Shown: piece after piece, positions 8,660 through 17,704 of the stretch
How the letters are laid out: every line of letters starts with the position of its first letter
Position numbering within the stretch: the stretch's first letter is position 1
Source: Candidatus Goldiibacteriota bacterium HGW-Goldbacteria-1
Lineage (GTDB): Bacteria > Oederibacteriota > PGYV01
NCBI GenBank assembly: GCA_002839855.1
Contig: PGYV01000006.1
Coordinates: 80,367 to 144,366, forward strand
Length of the DNA stretch: 64,000 nt
Direction: 5' to 3'
Program-made: the position numbers and the translations under genes
Notes under the pieces: model-generated
Database searches by the model: none
Told to the model about the DNA's origin: nothing
What the model saw: the letters and a program-made list of their open reading frames with translations, nothing else

Positions 8660-10135
8660 GTGAATATTTTACCAAAAACGTTCCGCAGAAAGCTGTTAGG
8701 ATCATTGGTAACGATTTTAGTTTTAACATCGTTTACCTATGCAGCCACTCTTGGAGAGGCAGTTGAATATGATGCCGGTGTGTTTGTCGTTAATGGGGAC
8801 GCCGACTGGTTTTGGCAGGATGCAGATTATTTCGTGGGCGCTGATGCGGCGCGCAGCGGAGCAATCAGCCATAACATGACATCTGATATGGAAATTGTTG
8901 TATCCGGCCCGGGAACAGCTAACTTTTACTGGAAGGTATCAAGTGAATACGGATATGATCACTTGAACTATTATGTTGATGACGTGCTGGTTGACAGTAT
9001 TTCAGGGAATGAATTATTTTGGATAAATTCGGGAAGTGATATCCCCGCCGGAGACCATGTTCTTTCCTGGAAATATATTAAAGATGGCAACATTACATCG
9101 GGACAAGACTGCGGCTGGGTTGATGTCTTTTCTTTTGTGTTTCTTACAGCGACAATCACTCCGACAGTAACCCCTACAATTACTATAACGCCTACTTTTA
9201 GCGTCACAAAAACAATAACCGGCACATGGACATATTTTCCGACGCCTACTATTACTATGACATCGTATGTAACTCCGATTAACACACCCGTAACCGTTAA
9301 TATACAGGAAGCCCTTGATTATTACGAACTTGGTTCTTACAGCCATGGAGGATGTACGTTGCCGGGATGGATTGGACAGACCGCTTATTTCTATCATGAT
9401 GGCGATGCTTTAAAAAGCACGCCTGCAGGTAATAATTGCAGCCAATATTTATATTTTGAGGTATTCAAACCCGGCGAAATAAGTTTTTACTGGTCGGTAT
9501 CTTCAGAACCGGTAAATGATTATGTTGTATGCAATGCCGGCAATACTGAAGTTGCAAGGATAAGCGGTTCAGTTCCCTGGACAAAAGTTGAATACAAATT
9601 CACAGAAGCGTATTTTATGTTTGGATGGAACTATGTAAAAAACAGCAGTGTTGCTGGCGGGTCTGACTGCGCGTGGATTGATAAACTTGTATACACCGTT
9701 TACACGGAAACGATAACACCTACATGGTCTATTACAAAAACCGCAACAATCACCGGCACTTATACCGCAACACAAACAATAACACCAACTTCCACAATAA
9801 CGCCGACTATCACCATTACGCCTGTTTTTGTTGCACAAAATATAAACGATGACTTTACGAATGACATATATTGTTATCCATCCATAATAGATATAAAGCG
9901 GGGCGTAGATGAAATTACATTTTATAGGCTGCCACACGAAGGGAATATCATCATATACAATATTAATGGCGAGCGAGTTTATAATCAGGAGTTCATTAAA
10001 CATGACGGCGTATTGGGACTGCGTTTTTCCCGTGATATTGATAAAGCCGTTCTTTCTCCGGGAGTCTATATTTATGCTATTTTTGATAATAACAACAATA
10101 ACAAAATTACGGGCAAATTTGTTTTGCTTAGATAA
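8660..10135 (+). CDS. Secreted protein: two beta-sandwich domains, Thr/Pro linkers, C-terminal sorting-like domain
   Basis: 491 residues starting at GTG. A signal peptide ends near FTYA (residue 28). Two homologous domains follow, about residues 29-160 and 215-350, each with a SFYW-x-VSSE strand, a G-x-W-x-Y-x-K segment and a D-C-x-W-x-D ending; such modules occur in large surface proteins. After each comes a Thr/Pro-rich linker (ITPTVTPTITITPT, and TITPTSTITPT). The last 80 residues (YCYPSI, IIIYNINGERVY, LSPGVYIYAI) look like the Ig-like C-terminal domain used for type IX-type sorting or FlgD-like folds. Cell-surface attachment or secretion is likely, function unknown. It leads a row of three exported proteins; the next gene starts 16 nt downstream. 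Confidence 0.75.
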   Translation: MNILPKTFRRKLLGSLVTILVLTSFTYAATLGEAVEYDAGVFVVNGDADWFWQDADYFVGADAARSGAISHNMTSDMEIVVSGPGTANFYWKVSSEYGYDHLNYYVDDVLVDSISGNELFWINSGSDIPAGDHVLSWKYIKDGNITSGQDCGWVDVFSFVFLTATITPTVTPTITITPTFSVTKTITGTWTYFPTPTITMTSYVTPINTPVTVNIQEALDYYELGSYSHGGCTLPGWIGQTAYFYHDGDALKSTPAGNNCSQYLYFEVFKPGEISFYWSVSSEPVNDYVVCNAGNTEVARISGSVPWTKVEYKFTEAYFMFGWNYVKNSSVAGGSDCAWIDKLVYTVYTETITPTWSITKTATITGTYTATQTITPTSTITPTITITPVFVAQNINDDFTNDIYCYPSIIDIKRGVDEITFYRLPHEGNIIIYNINGERVYNQEFIKHDGVLGLRFSRDIDKAVLSPGVYIYAIFDNNNNNKITGKFVLLR

Positions 10136-10151
10136 ATATCGGGAGAGTATT

Positions 10152-11195
10152 GTGAAACACAGAAAACACTTTATTACAGCCGCAGTATTTTTTGTTATTA
10201 TGCTTTTTACTCTATCCTGCAGCCGCGAAGGCAAAGTCATATATCCTTCGGGCCCTTCAGATAAACAGCCTACTGCTACGGGTATATATACAAACACTCC
10301 CACACATACCAGAACAATAACTCCGACACCGTCAGAAACTCCTCGTTTTACAAAATGGAAACTTGAAAATGCAGACCCGGGTTTTCCCGCTTCATCATCA
10401 GGTGCGGCAGTGGTTTATGACAATAAGATGTGGTATATTCCGTTGGAGAGTAATTCCGGTGTTTGGTATTCCATTAATGGTATTGATTGGGTATTGGCTA
10501 CATCGTCTCCGTCTTTTAACTGGATTTTTGACGGGGAGCTTCTGTTATATAACAATGAAATGTGGCTGATAAGAAGCTACAACTTTGGCTATCCTCTTGA
10601 AATATGGAAATCGTCAAATGGAGTAGACTGGACAATGGTTACTGATGATACCGGATACCCGGGAAGAGTGTATTCCTGTTATGAAGTGTATCAGGACAAG
10701 ATATGGGCTTTTTCCGGATATGGTTCATGGGGAAGGCAGTACAATGACGTGTGGAATTCTTATGATTGGATTATTTGGAATAAAACCACTTTGGATGGGG
10801 GGCTATTCTTTGAGCAAAGAGCTTATGCGGATTCTTTTGTTATGAATGGGAAGTTGTGGATTATCGGAGGTATTCATTATGCGAAAAATTTATCCGACGT
10901 ATGTTATACAGTTGACGGTTATGACTGGGTTATGATAACTGACACTTTGCCGTTTTCAGGAAGTACAATAAAATCAGTGGCTGTTATTGATGAACGTATA
11001 TGGTGTATTTCGCCAAACGCAGATAAGAGCGTATGGTATTCAGATAATGCCGTGGACTGGAAGGCGGCAACAAAAAATGCCGAGTTTCAAGAAATGACAA
11101 GAGGTAATATAATATATTTTAATTCCAAACTTTGGATGATAGGCGGGTACGAAATCGGTGTTGGGGCAACTTCCAAAGTATGGTCTTCGGAATAA
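10152..11195 (+). CDS. Lipoprotein with kelch-like beta-propeller
   Basis: 347 residues from the GTG at 10152, which has GGGAG just upstream. An earlier in-frame start would lie inside the preceding gene. A lipobox FTLSC gives a lipidated Cys near residue 20, followed by a short Thr/Pro linker (HTRTITPTPSETP). The rest is about six repeats with the pattern W/M-W-x-I-x-G/S ... V-W-Y/S-S-x-(N)G-x-D-W, for example WKSSNGVDWTMV and LWIIGGIHYAKN, as expected for a kelch/galactose-oxidase-like propeller, probably a surface binding protein. It ends 10 nt before the next lipoprotein gene. No catalytic motif is seen. Confidence 0.75.
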   Translation: MKHRKHFITAAVFFVIMLFTLSCSREGKVIYPSGPSDKQPTATGIYTNTPTHTRTITPTPSETPRFTKWKLENADPGFPASSSGAAVVYDNKMWYIPLESNSGVWYSINGIDWVLATSSPSFNWIFDGELLLYNNEMWLIRSYNFGYPLEIWKSSNGVDWTMVTDDTGYPGRVYSCYEVYQDKIWAFSGYGSWGRQYNDVWNSYDWIIWNKTTLDGGLFFEQRAYADSFVMNGKLWIIGGIHYAKNLSDVCYTVDGYDWVMITDTLPFSGSTIKSVAVIDERIWCISPNADKSVWYSDNAVDWKAATKNAEFQEMTRGNIIYFNSKLWMIGGYEIGVGATSKVWSSE

Positions 11196-11205
11196 GGGAG
11201 GGATA

Positions 11206-12366
11206 ATGAAAAGATTAAGTTACTGTCTATTTTATATTTTTCTTATTACTTTTCTTGTAGTTCAGATATCATGCAGCAATAAAAACATACCTTCTAATCC
11301 CGATACAGGCCCTACAAATACCCCTACTATGAATCCTACACAAATATTCGGACTAACCATGACTGTCGAGGTTGCAGATGCGCTGAAAGCACAGCAAACA
11401 GCTATTGCTAAGGCAACACAGGATGTGAAGATGACTCAGACTTGTATTGCCGGAACCGCAACTCAGATAGTAAAAGAAACACGAACACAGGTTGCTCTGG
11501 AAGCGGCTCAAACAGCAGCTGTCATTGCAACAATGACTGCTACTGTGTTTGTTCCTACGCGGACAGAACTTACCACTATGATAAACGTGCCTTCAGGTAC
11601 TTTTACTCAGTGTTGTGACAGTTCCGGGAATAGTTTTAATCATTCATTATCAGCTTTCAAAATAGCAAAATACGAGATGACTTATAAAATATTCCGGGAA
11701 ATTCACAGTTGGGCATCAAATCGGGGATACCTGACGGAAAACGGCGGGTACTGTTTTACTACACCCTCTGACACAAAACCTGTAATTATTGTTAATTGGA
11801 ACGATGCAGTGGTATGGTGCAATGCGTATAGCGAATACGAAGGTTTAACACCTGTTTATTACAACGACCCGACTTTTACTAATGTTACAAAGAATGGCAC
11901 ATATGATGTTTACCCATATGTGAATTGGCAGGCAAATGGGTACCGTCTGCCTACCGAAGGGGAATGGATGTACGCTGCAAGTTATGTAGATGGTACGTCA
12001 TGGACACCAGGTAATTATGCCAGCGGCGCGTCAGATGATTATGTCAATTCTTCTGCTACATCTTTGGTTGCGTGGTATGGTGTTCAGTTCGGATATGCTT
12101 ATCCCGTAGGTCTGAAACAGCCGAATGCACTTGGTATTTATGATATGTCAGGAAATGCAAAGGAATGGACATGGGACAGAAGCGGTGACTATCCAACAAC
12201 TCCTCAGTTTGATTATAAAGGCTATACAACCGGATATCAACGTGTAGCAAAAGGCGGATCTTTTTTTAATATCGCACAATACATAACAATATCACGCAGA
12301 GAAATGTGGGCGCAATATGGCGAAAGTAGTGACTTTGGTTTCAGGGTTGCTCAAAACGTCCCATAA
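11206..12366 (+). CDS. Lipoprotein with FGE/sulfatase-modifying-factor fold
   Basis: 386 residues starting at ATG 11206 behind GGGAGG. The lipobox is VQISC. After a Thr/Pro stretch and an Ala/Thr/Gln-rich helical spacer (about residues 60-125), the C-terminal 240 residues form a formylglycine-generating-enzyme-like domain: VPSGTF, NWNDAVVWCN, GYRLPTEGEWMYAA, YDMSGNAKEWTWD, KGGSFFN and FGFRVA. The two active-site cysteines that true FGE enzymes have after the GGS motif are not present (GGSFFNIAQY), so it is more likely a non-catalytic binding member of this fold. No sulfatase is near. It is third in the row of exported proteins. Confidence 0.82.
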   Translation: MKRLSYCLFYIFLITFLVVQISCSNKNIPSNPDTGPTNTPTMNPTQIFGLTMTVEVADALKAQQTAIAKATQDVKMTQTCIAGTATQIVKETRTQVALEAAQTAAVIATMTATVFVPTRTELTTMINVPSGTFTQCCDSSGNSFNHSLSAFKIAKYEMTYKIFREIHSWASNRGYLTENGGYCFTTPSDTKPVIIVNWNDAVVWCNAYSEYEGLTPVYYNDPTFTNVTKNGTYDVYPYVNWQANGYRLPTEGEWMYAASYVDGTSWTPGNYASGASDDYVNSSATSLVAWYGVQFGYAYPVGLKQPNALGIYDMSGNAKEWTWDRSGDYPTTPQFDYKGYTTGYQRVAKGGSFFNIAQYITISRREMWAQYGESSDFGFRVAQNVP

Positions 12367-12500
12367 TTTTATAAAGATAAAATCAGACGTTAAAAAAACG
12401 GTAAAAATTCTTGGATTCATTACGACTTGTATTCCAACGTACCAGACAAAACTTGTTTAAAGTAGCAATAAAAACAAAGTATGATAATTGGGTTTAACCT

Positions 12501-12546
12501 CTCTTTCCAAGCCTCTAAGCATCCAACCCTCTAAGCCTCCAAACAT
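12501..12546. repeat. Short low-complexity repeat (CCTCTAAGC type)
   Basis: Two imperfect copies of a roughly 20-nt unit, CCAAGCCTCTAAGCATCCAA and CCCTCTAAGCCTCCAAACA. Its reverse complement resembles the GATGCTTGGA..GTTAGA units at 22196-22307, so both may belong to one repeat family. Confidence 0.45.
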
Positions 12547-12561
12547 GCTTTACTTCAATTA

Positions 12562-12590
12562 TTGACAAATATAATTTGTTCTGTTAATCT
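12562..12590 (+). promoter_or_regulatory. Promoter for the exported TPR gene pair
   Basis: TTGACA (12562-12567), 17-nt spacer, TAATCT (12585-12590), 41 nt before the start codon at 12632. Confidence 0.55.
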
Positions 12591-12631
12591 GTTAAAACAG
12601 CTTTAAAAACAAGCGGTTTTAAGGAGAACAC

Positions 12632-13801
12632 ATGAAAAAATTCTCTAAGTTATTATTATTTATATTAACTATAGTGTCGTTTTTATCGGCGGGTTTATTT
12701 GCCCAGGAACCCGACCCTTTTGCGGTTGACAATAACAGGGTAAGCGCTTCAGACCTTCTTGATGAAATGGAAGACCCTGATTCTATGCCTGTTGACCAGT
12801 CAACGGGTATTGATGATGACGCCACTTTGGATGAAATGTTAAACGAAGAAGGGCCTGATGCCACAACACCCGATATTCAGGGCGCCATGACAGAAAGCGC
12901 TGAAGGCGTTTCCCAGGAGCAGGCAGGCGAAGGTATCACAGCTGATTCCGCCGAAGAAGTGACAGGAACCGCGGTTTCCCAGTCCGAACAGATGTTTAAA
13001 AGCGAAGAAGCGGTTATGAAAGATAAAGAAATGACAAAAGAACAGATTCAAAAAGACGTGGAGCTGCTTTACGCGGAAGGCAAAAAATATTATGACGTGG
13101 AAGATTACGACGGCGCGGCGGAAATATGGGGCCGCATTATTACAAATTACCCCACGGCAAGCGGTTTGTTTACAATCCGCTATTCAATAGCAAATGCTTA
13201 TGAGTTTTCTAAACAATACGACAAGGCAATACAGCAGTACCAGAAAGTGCTTGCCGAAAAACCAAAAGAAGAAATTGCCGTAGAAGCCGCATACCGCCTT
13301 GGCGGATGCTATGCCAAACTTGATAAATGGCAGTATGCCATGGAAGTTTACAAGGATATAATCCGCAAACAGGGTATGTCAAACGCAAGGTCATCAAGGG
13401 CTTATTTTAATATGGCTCTTGTTTACATGAAACAGGGAAAGTTTAAAAGGGCGGAAACTATTTATAGAAACATTATCAGGTATTATCCAAATACTTCTTC
13501 GGAAATTCAGGGGCGCTTTAACCTTGCCGCGCTTTTATCGCAGACACACAGGTATAAAAACGCGGTAAACGAATACAAGCTTATCAATTATAAGTTTAAA
13601 AATACGGACTGGGCGCCCATGGCGGCCATGCACATAGGCGACACATACAAACTTTCAGGCGATTTAAAAAATGCCAAAGAAGCATATTCGCGCGTTCTCT
13701 ACGAGTATTACAACAACGAAAGGTATGTTAACCAGGCAGAACAGCGTATTGAAGCCCTTAAAAATCACAGAGCAATAGAGCAAAAAGTTTATGGGGACTA
13801 A
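12632..13801 (+). CDS. Exported TPR protein (YbgF/BamD-like repeats)
   Basis: 389 residues with a signal peptide cleaved after about residue 24 (SAGLFAQ). Residues 25-130 are acidic and low in predicted order. From about residue 140 tetratricopeptide repeats of the outer-membrane lipoprotein/YbgF kind follow: LYAEGKKYYDVEDYDGA, RYSIANAYEFSKQYDKAIQQY, AYRLGGCYAKLDKW, AYFNMALVYMKQGKFKRAE. A periplasmic scaffold is likely. The ribosome site AAGGAG lies 7 nt before ATG. It overlaps the next gene by 11 nt, and that gene encodes the same type of protein, so the two products probably work together. The client is unknown. Confidence 0.75.
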   Translation: MKKFSKLLLFILTIVSFLSAGLFAQEPDPFAVDNNRVSASDLLDEMEDPDSMPVDQSTGIDDDATLDEMLNEEGPDATTPDIQGAMTESAEGVSQEQAGEGITADSAEEVTGTAVSQSEQMFKSEEAVMKDKEMTKEQIQKDVELLYAEGKKYYDVEDYDGAAEIWGRIITNYPTASGLFTIRYSIANAYEFSKQYDKAIQQYQKVLAEKPKEEIAVEAAYRLGGCYAKLDKWQYAMEVYKDIIRKQGMSNARSSRAYFNMALVYMKQGKFKRAETIYRNIIRYYPNTSSEIQGRFNLAALLSQTHRYKNAVNEYKLINYKFKNTDWAPMAAMHIGDTYKLSGDLKNAKEAYSRVLYEYYNNERYVNQAEQRIEALKNHRAIEQKVYGD

Positions 13802-14693
13802 ATTTTTTAAGACTGTTTTACTTTTAACCGCCGTAATTTTATCTTCTGCGGTGCTTATTTGGGCCGAAGACCCTTTTGTAACAGCCGAAAAACTTTCTTC
13901 CGCGGGAAAATACGAAGAAGCCATAAAACTTTACCGCACAATCCGCGCCACATATCAGGGCGCTGACTGGGAATTAAAAGCCAGGGCGGGCATCGCAAAA
14001 ACTTATGAAAAAAAAGGCGATCTTGATACCGCCTGTAACGAATACAAAGATATCTATTCAAAATACCCAAAAACAAAATCAGGGGAAGACGCGTTATTGT
14101 CATGCGCGCGCATTAAGACGATATTAAAGGATAACAACGGCGCCCTTGCTTTCTATAAAGAATATCACAACAGCTTCGCGCGCGGTGAACAGCGCTCTTT
14201 GGCTTATTTCAACATGGCTTCAATTTACAGGCAGTCCGGCAACCCCAACGCGGCGCTTAAAGTTTATAATGAAATAATTAATAACTATCCCGAAGACGTC
14301 TGGATTCACAGCTGGGCCGCCATTTATTCGGGCGACATTTACGCGGCGCGGAAAGAATATGATAAAGCGGTGGAAACTTATTCCAAAACCATTAAAAGCA
14401 AAGAAAACGCCTTTCTTGCCGGGCTTTCAGAACTTCATAAAGGCCAGGCATTTATAGAGAAAAAAGATTACGATAATGCGGAAGAGACCTTTCAAAAACT
14501 GCTTAAGCAGACAAGCCTTTTTACGGAAGAAGCCCTTATAGGCCTTGGCCGCGCGCAGATGGAAAGCGGGGAACCCGCGCTTGCAAAAGAAGTATTTCAG
14601 TCCGTTGGCGACCTTTTCCCGGCTTCTGTCTGGAAAGTTTACGCGGATAAAAAAATAGCAGAGATAGAAGAACTTTTAAAGAAGAAAAAATAG
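13791..14693 (+). CDS. Exported TPR protein, partner of the preceding gene
   Basis: 300 residues with a signal peptide (hydrophobic residues 7-24, cut near IWAED) and about six tetratricopeptide repeats spread over the whole mature chain, for example KLSSAGKYEEAIKLYRTI, AGIAKTYEKKGDLDTA, AYFNMASIYRQSGNPNAAL and GRAQMESGEPALAKEVF. Its start lies inside the end of the preceding gene, a translational-coupling arrangement. A rho-independent terminator follows 16 nt after the stop, so this is the last gene of a two-gene unit. Periplasmic location is inferred; function unknown. Confidence 0.75.
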   Translation: MGTKFFKTVLLLTAVILSSAVLIWAEDPFVTAEKLSSAGKYEEAIKLYRTIRATYQGADWELKARAGIAKTYEKKGDLDTACNEYKDIYSKYPKTKSGEDALLSCARIKTILKDNNGALAFYKEYHNSFARGEQRSLAYFNMASIYRQSGNPNAALKVYNEIINNYPEDVWIHSWAAIYSGDIYAARKEYDKAVETYSKTIKSKENAFLAGLSELHKGQAFIEKKDYDNAEETFQKLLKQTSLFTEEALIGLGRAQMESGEPALAKEVFQSVGDLFPASVWKVYADKKIAEIEELLKKKK

Positions 14694-14708
14694 TTCCGTT
14701 TTAAACCG

Positions 14709-14746
14709 CACGGCAGCCATTTTTTTCATGGCCGCCGTTTTTTTTT
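14709..14746 (+). terminator. Rho-independent terminator after the TPR pair
   Basis: Stem ACGGCAGCCAT (14710-14720) pairs with ATGGCCGCCGT (14728-14738) with one mismatch, loop of seven, then a run of about nine T. Confidence 0.85.
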
Positions 14747-14792
14747 GAAAATTAAGGCTGTGATATTTTATTATAAAGAAAACAGGAGAAAT

Positions 14793-17426
14793 ATGTCCGA
14801 GCTTACTCCCATGATGAAACAGTACCTGGAGATTAAAAACAGGAACAAAGACGCCATACTTTTTTTCCGCCTGGGCGATTTTTATGAAATGTTCGGCGAA
14901 GACGCCGTTACCGCGTCGCGTATCCTGCAGATAACGCTGACATCACGCGGGTCGGGCGAAGACCGTAAAAACAAGATGCCAATGTGCGGTGTGCCTTTTC
15001 ACGCCGCCAACAATTACATTTTAAAACTTATAAACCACGGCCTTAAAGTGGCCATATGCGAACAGGTTGAAGACCCAAAGGAAGCCAAGGGCATAGTCAA
15101 ACGCGAAATAATAAAAATAATCACCCCCGGCACCGTGCTGGAAGACGCGGCGCTTGAAAAAAAGGCAAACAATTACATCCTTTCAATTTATCCTGTCAAA
15201 GACACAGCCGGGCTGGCTTACATAGATGTATCCACAGGGGAGTTTTGCGTAATGGAAATTTCAATTTCTTCAGGCTTTGACCGGTTGATAGACGAAACAG
15301 AAAGAATAGCGCCGTCAGAAGTTTTAATCCCGGAAAGCTGCACGTCAGACAAGGACATTTCACGCGCCCTTGTATCGCGCCTGCGGCAGTCAGAAAAGCG
15401 CAGTTTTATAAACCCGTACCCTGACTGGAACTTTAACCACGATATATCATACGATAAAATAAAAGAACACTTTGGCGTAATCAACCTTGAAGGATATGGA
15501 ATAGAAGATAACAATGTCTTAACCGGAGCCGCAGGCGCGCTTTTAACTTACATTCACGACACGCAGAAAACAGAACTTTCACACATAAATTCTATTAAAA
15601 CAAGAACGACAGGCAATTTTATGTACCTTGATTCTGTGACGCTAAAGAACCTTGACATAATGGATTCCGGGGTACGCTCTGATAAAAACACCACGCTTTA
15701 TTCCGTGCTGGATAATACAGAAACAGCAATGGGCGGAAGGGAATTAAAAAAGTGGCTTAAAGAACCCCTTATGAATACAGATGCCATATCCCAAAGGCAC
15801 GCGATGGTATCGTTATTTATAGAATTCGGCCAGTTAAGGACAAACTTAAAAAGCCTTCTTGCGGAAATATCCGATATAGAACGCATAGCAGGCAAGCTTG
15901 GCGGATCTGCCGTTAACGGGCGCGATTTAAACGCCTTAAAACGCGGTATTATTAATGCCGAAAAAATACATAAAATTATTAAAGGCTCCGGCGCAAAAGA
16001 ACTTGAACGGTTTAATCTGTCAAATGACACCCTTGAAAAGACAGCTAAACTCATCTCGGACGCAATAACCGAAGAACCTCCGATAACCATAAAAGAAGGC
16101 GGCGTTATAAATCCCGCGTATGACCCGGAACTGGCAAAAATTAAGGACATAAGCACAAACGGCAAAGGGTGGATAGCGGCCCTGCAGGAAACCGAACGCA
16201 AAAGTTCCGGCATCGGTTCCTTAAAAGTGGGATACACATCCGTATTTGGTTATTATATAGAAATCAGCAAAGCTAATTTAAAAAATATCCCCGCCAATTA
16301 CATTAGAAAGCAGACGCTTGTAAACGCGGAAAGGTTTATCACGCCGGAACTTAAAGAATACGAAAGCATGGTATTAGGCGCGCAGGACAGGATAAAAACA
16401 CTTGAATACGAAATCTTCTGCAGAATAAGGCAGCAGATTTCTCTTTCAATAAAAGAACTTCAGGCGCTGTCTTCGCAGATAGCCGAACTTGACTGCCTTA
16501 TTTCATTTGCCGAAGCCGCCATTAATAACGGTTTTACCCGTCCGGAAATCACCACAGGCAATGAAATAATAATTACAGAAGGCAGGCACCCCGTGGTTGA
16601 AAACAGCGTGGGCAGAAATGAATTCATTCCCAATGACTGCGCACTTGACTGTTCCGATAATATGATAATGGTAATAACAGGCCCAAACATGGCGGGTAAA
16701 TCAACGTTCATGAGGCAGGTGTGCGTAATAGTAATAATGGCTCAGGCAGGGTCGTTTGTCCCCGCCAAATACGCTAAGATAGGAATAACAGACAGAATTT
16801 TTACAAGAATCGGCGCCGCCGACTACCTTGCGCGCGGCCAGTCCACCTTTATGGTAGAAATGATAGAAACCGCAAACATTCTTAATAACGCCACAGCCAA
16901 ATCACTTATCGTTCTTGATGAAGTGGGCAGGGGAACTTCCACCTTTGACGGCGTTTCAATAGCGTGGGCGGTTACGGAATACATTCACAATAACATAAAA
17001 GCCAAAACCCTTTTTGCCACACACTATTATGAACTTACAGAGATACAGGACATTCTGGCAGGCGTACAGAATTATAATATTCAGGTAAAAGAGTACGGCG
17101 GTAAAATTGTCTTTATGCGCAAAATAGTAAAAGGCAGCACGGATAAAAGCTACGGCATTCACGTGGCGCAGCTGGCAGGGCTTCCGGGCGAACTTTTAAG
17201 CAGTGCGAAAAAAGTTTTAAAAAGCCTTGAAGACGCCAATTACACAAAAGACGGCCACACAAAACTTGGCGGCGCGCCCGCAAAAAAAGAAACGCTTCAG
17301 CCGGACCTTTTTGCCGCGGCAGAAGAATCAGCCGTGCTTTCGGAATTAAGCGCGCTTGAAACGGACAATATGACGCCTTTGGACGCGCTTATAAAAATTA
17401 AACAGATGAAAGAAAAATACAGATAA
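14793..17426 (+). CDS. mutS: DNA mismatch repair protein MutS
   Basis: 877 residues, normal for MutS1. The mismatch-reading motif GDFYEMF is near residue 30, followed by connector, lever and clamp domains, and the C-terminal ATPase has Walker A GPNMAGKST near residue 630, Walker B LIVLDEVGRGTST and the ATHYYELT switch. It recognises mispaired bases in newly replicated DNA and recruits MutL; mutL is not in this window. The start ATG at 14793 has AGGAG upstream. An in-frame TTG 48 nt earlier lies in the T-tract of the preceding terminator and is rejected. No frame break or missing motif. Confidence 0.98.
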   Translation: MSELTPMMKQYLEIKNRNKDAILFFRLGDFYEMFGEDAVTASRILQITLTSRGSGEDRKNKMPMCGVPFHAANNYILKLINHGLKVAICEQVEDPKEAKGIVKREIIKIITPGTVLEDAALEKKANNYILSIYPVKDTAGLAYIDVSTGEFCVMEISISSGFDRLIDETERIAPSEVLIPESCTSDKDISRALVSRLRQSEKRSFINPYPDWNFNHDISYDKIKEHFGVINLEGYGIEDNNVLTGAAGALLTYIHDTQKTELSHINSIKTRTTGNFMYLDSVTLKNLDIMDSGVRSDKNTTLYSVLDNTETAMGGRELKKWLKEPLMNTDAISQRHAMVSLFIEFGQLRTNLKSLLAEISDIERIAGKLGGSAVNGRDLNALKRGIINAEKIHKIIKGSGAKELERFNLSNDTLEKTAKLISDAITEEPPITIKEGGVINPAYDPELAKIKDISTNGKGWIAALQETERKSSGIGSLKVGYTSVFGYYIEISKANLKNIPANYIRKQTLVNAERFITPELKEYESMVLGAQDRIKTLEYEIFCRIRQQISLSIKELQALSSQIAELDCLISFAEAAINNGFTRPEITTGNEIIITEGRHPVVENSVGRNEFIPNDCALDCSDNMIMVITGPNMAGKSTFMRQVCVIVIMAQAGSFVPAKYAKIGITDRIFTRIGAADYLARGQSTFMVEMIETANILNNATAKSLIVLDEVGRGTSTFDGVSIAWAVTEYIHNNIKAKTLFATHYYELTEIQDILAGVQNYNIQVKEYGGKIVFMRKIVKGSTDKSYGIHVAQLAGLPGELLSSAKKVLKSLEDANYTKDGHTKLGGAPAKKETLQPDLFAAAEESAVLSELSALETDNMTPLDALIKIKQMKEKYR

Positions 17427-17445
17427 CATAAAACAGGGAGCATCA

Positions 17446-17703
17446 ATGGACATTAAAGTTTTAGGATTAATCGCAGGTTTTTTCACGTCAATAGGTTTTA
17501 TTCCACAGATAGTTAAAGGTATCAGAACAAAAAAGATGAAAGATGTCGCGTTGTGGCAGTACATTCTGACTTTTATAGGTATCACATTATGGCTTATCTA
17601 CGGCGTCATCATTAAGGACACCCCGCTTATCGCGGCCAACGCTTTTTCACTTGTATGCGTCACAACGGTATTATCACTGCGTATTATGTACCGCAACAAC
17701 TGA
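17446..17703 (+). CDS. SemiSWEET-type sugar transporter
   Basis: 85 residues with three membrane segments, the size of a bacterial SemiSWEET, which works as a dimer to let sugars cross the inner membrane. The PQ-loop signature FIPQIVKGIRTKK is in the first helix and loop, and a second-helix W-x-x-Y pattern (LWLIYG) follows. The gene begins 19 nt after mutS behind GGGAG and its stop is 1 nt from the next start codon. The substrate cannot be told from sequence. Confidence 0.85.
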   Translation: MDIKVLGLIAGFFTSIGFIPQIVKGIRTKKMKDVALWQYILTFIGITLWLIYGVIIKDTPLIAANAFSLVCVTTVLSLRIMYRNN

Positions 17704-17704
17704 C

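Noticed and set aside
9909-10151. Upstream extension of the propeller lipoprotein
   Set aside because: It would overlap the preceding gene by more than 200 nt and hide the lipoprotein signal; GTG 10152 has GGGAG and gives a clean lipobox.
14745-14792. Longer N-terminus for MutS
   Set aside because: The extra codons begin in the terminator T-tract; ATG 14793 has AGGAG and matches family N-termini.
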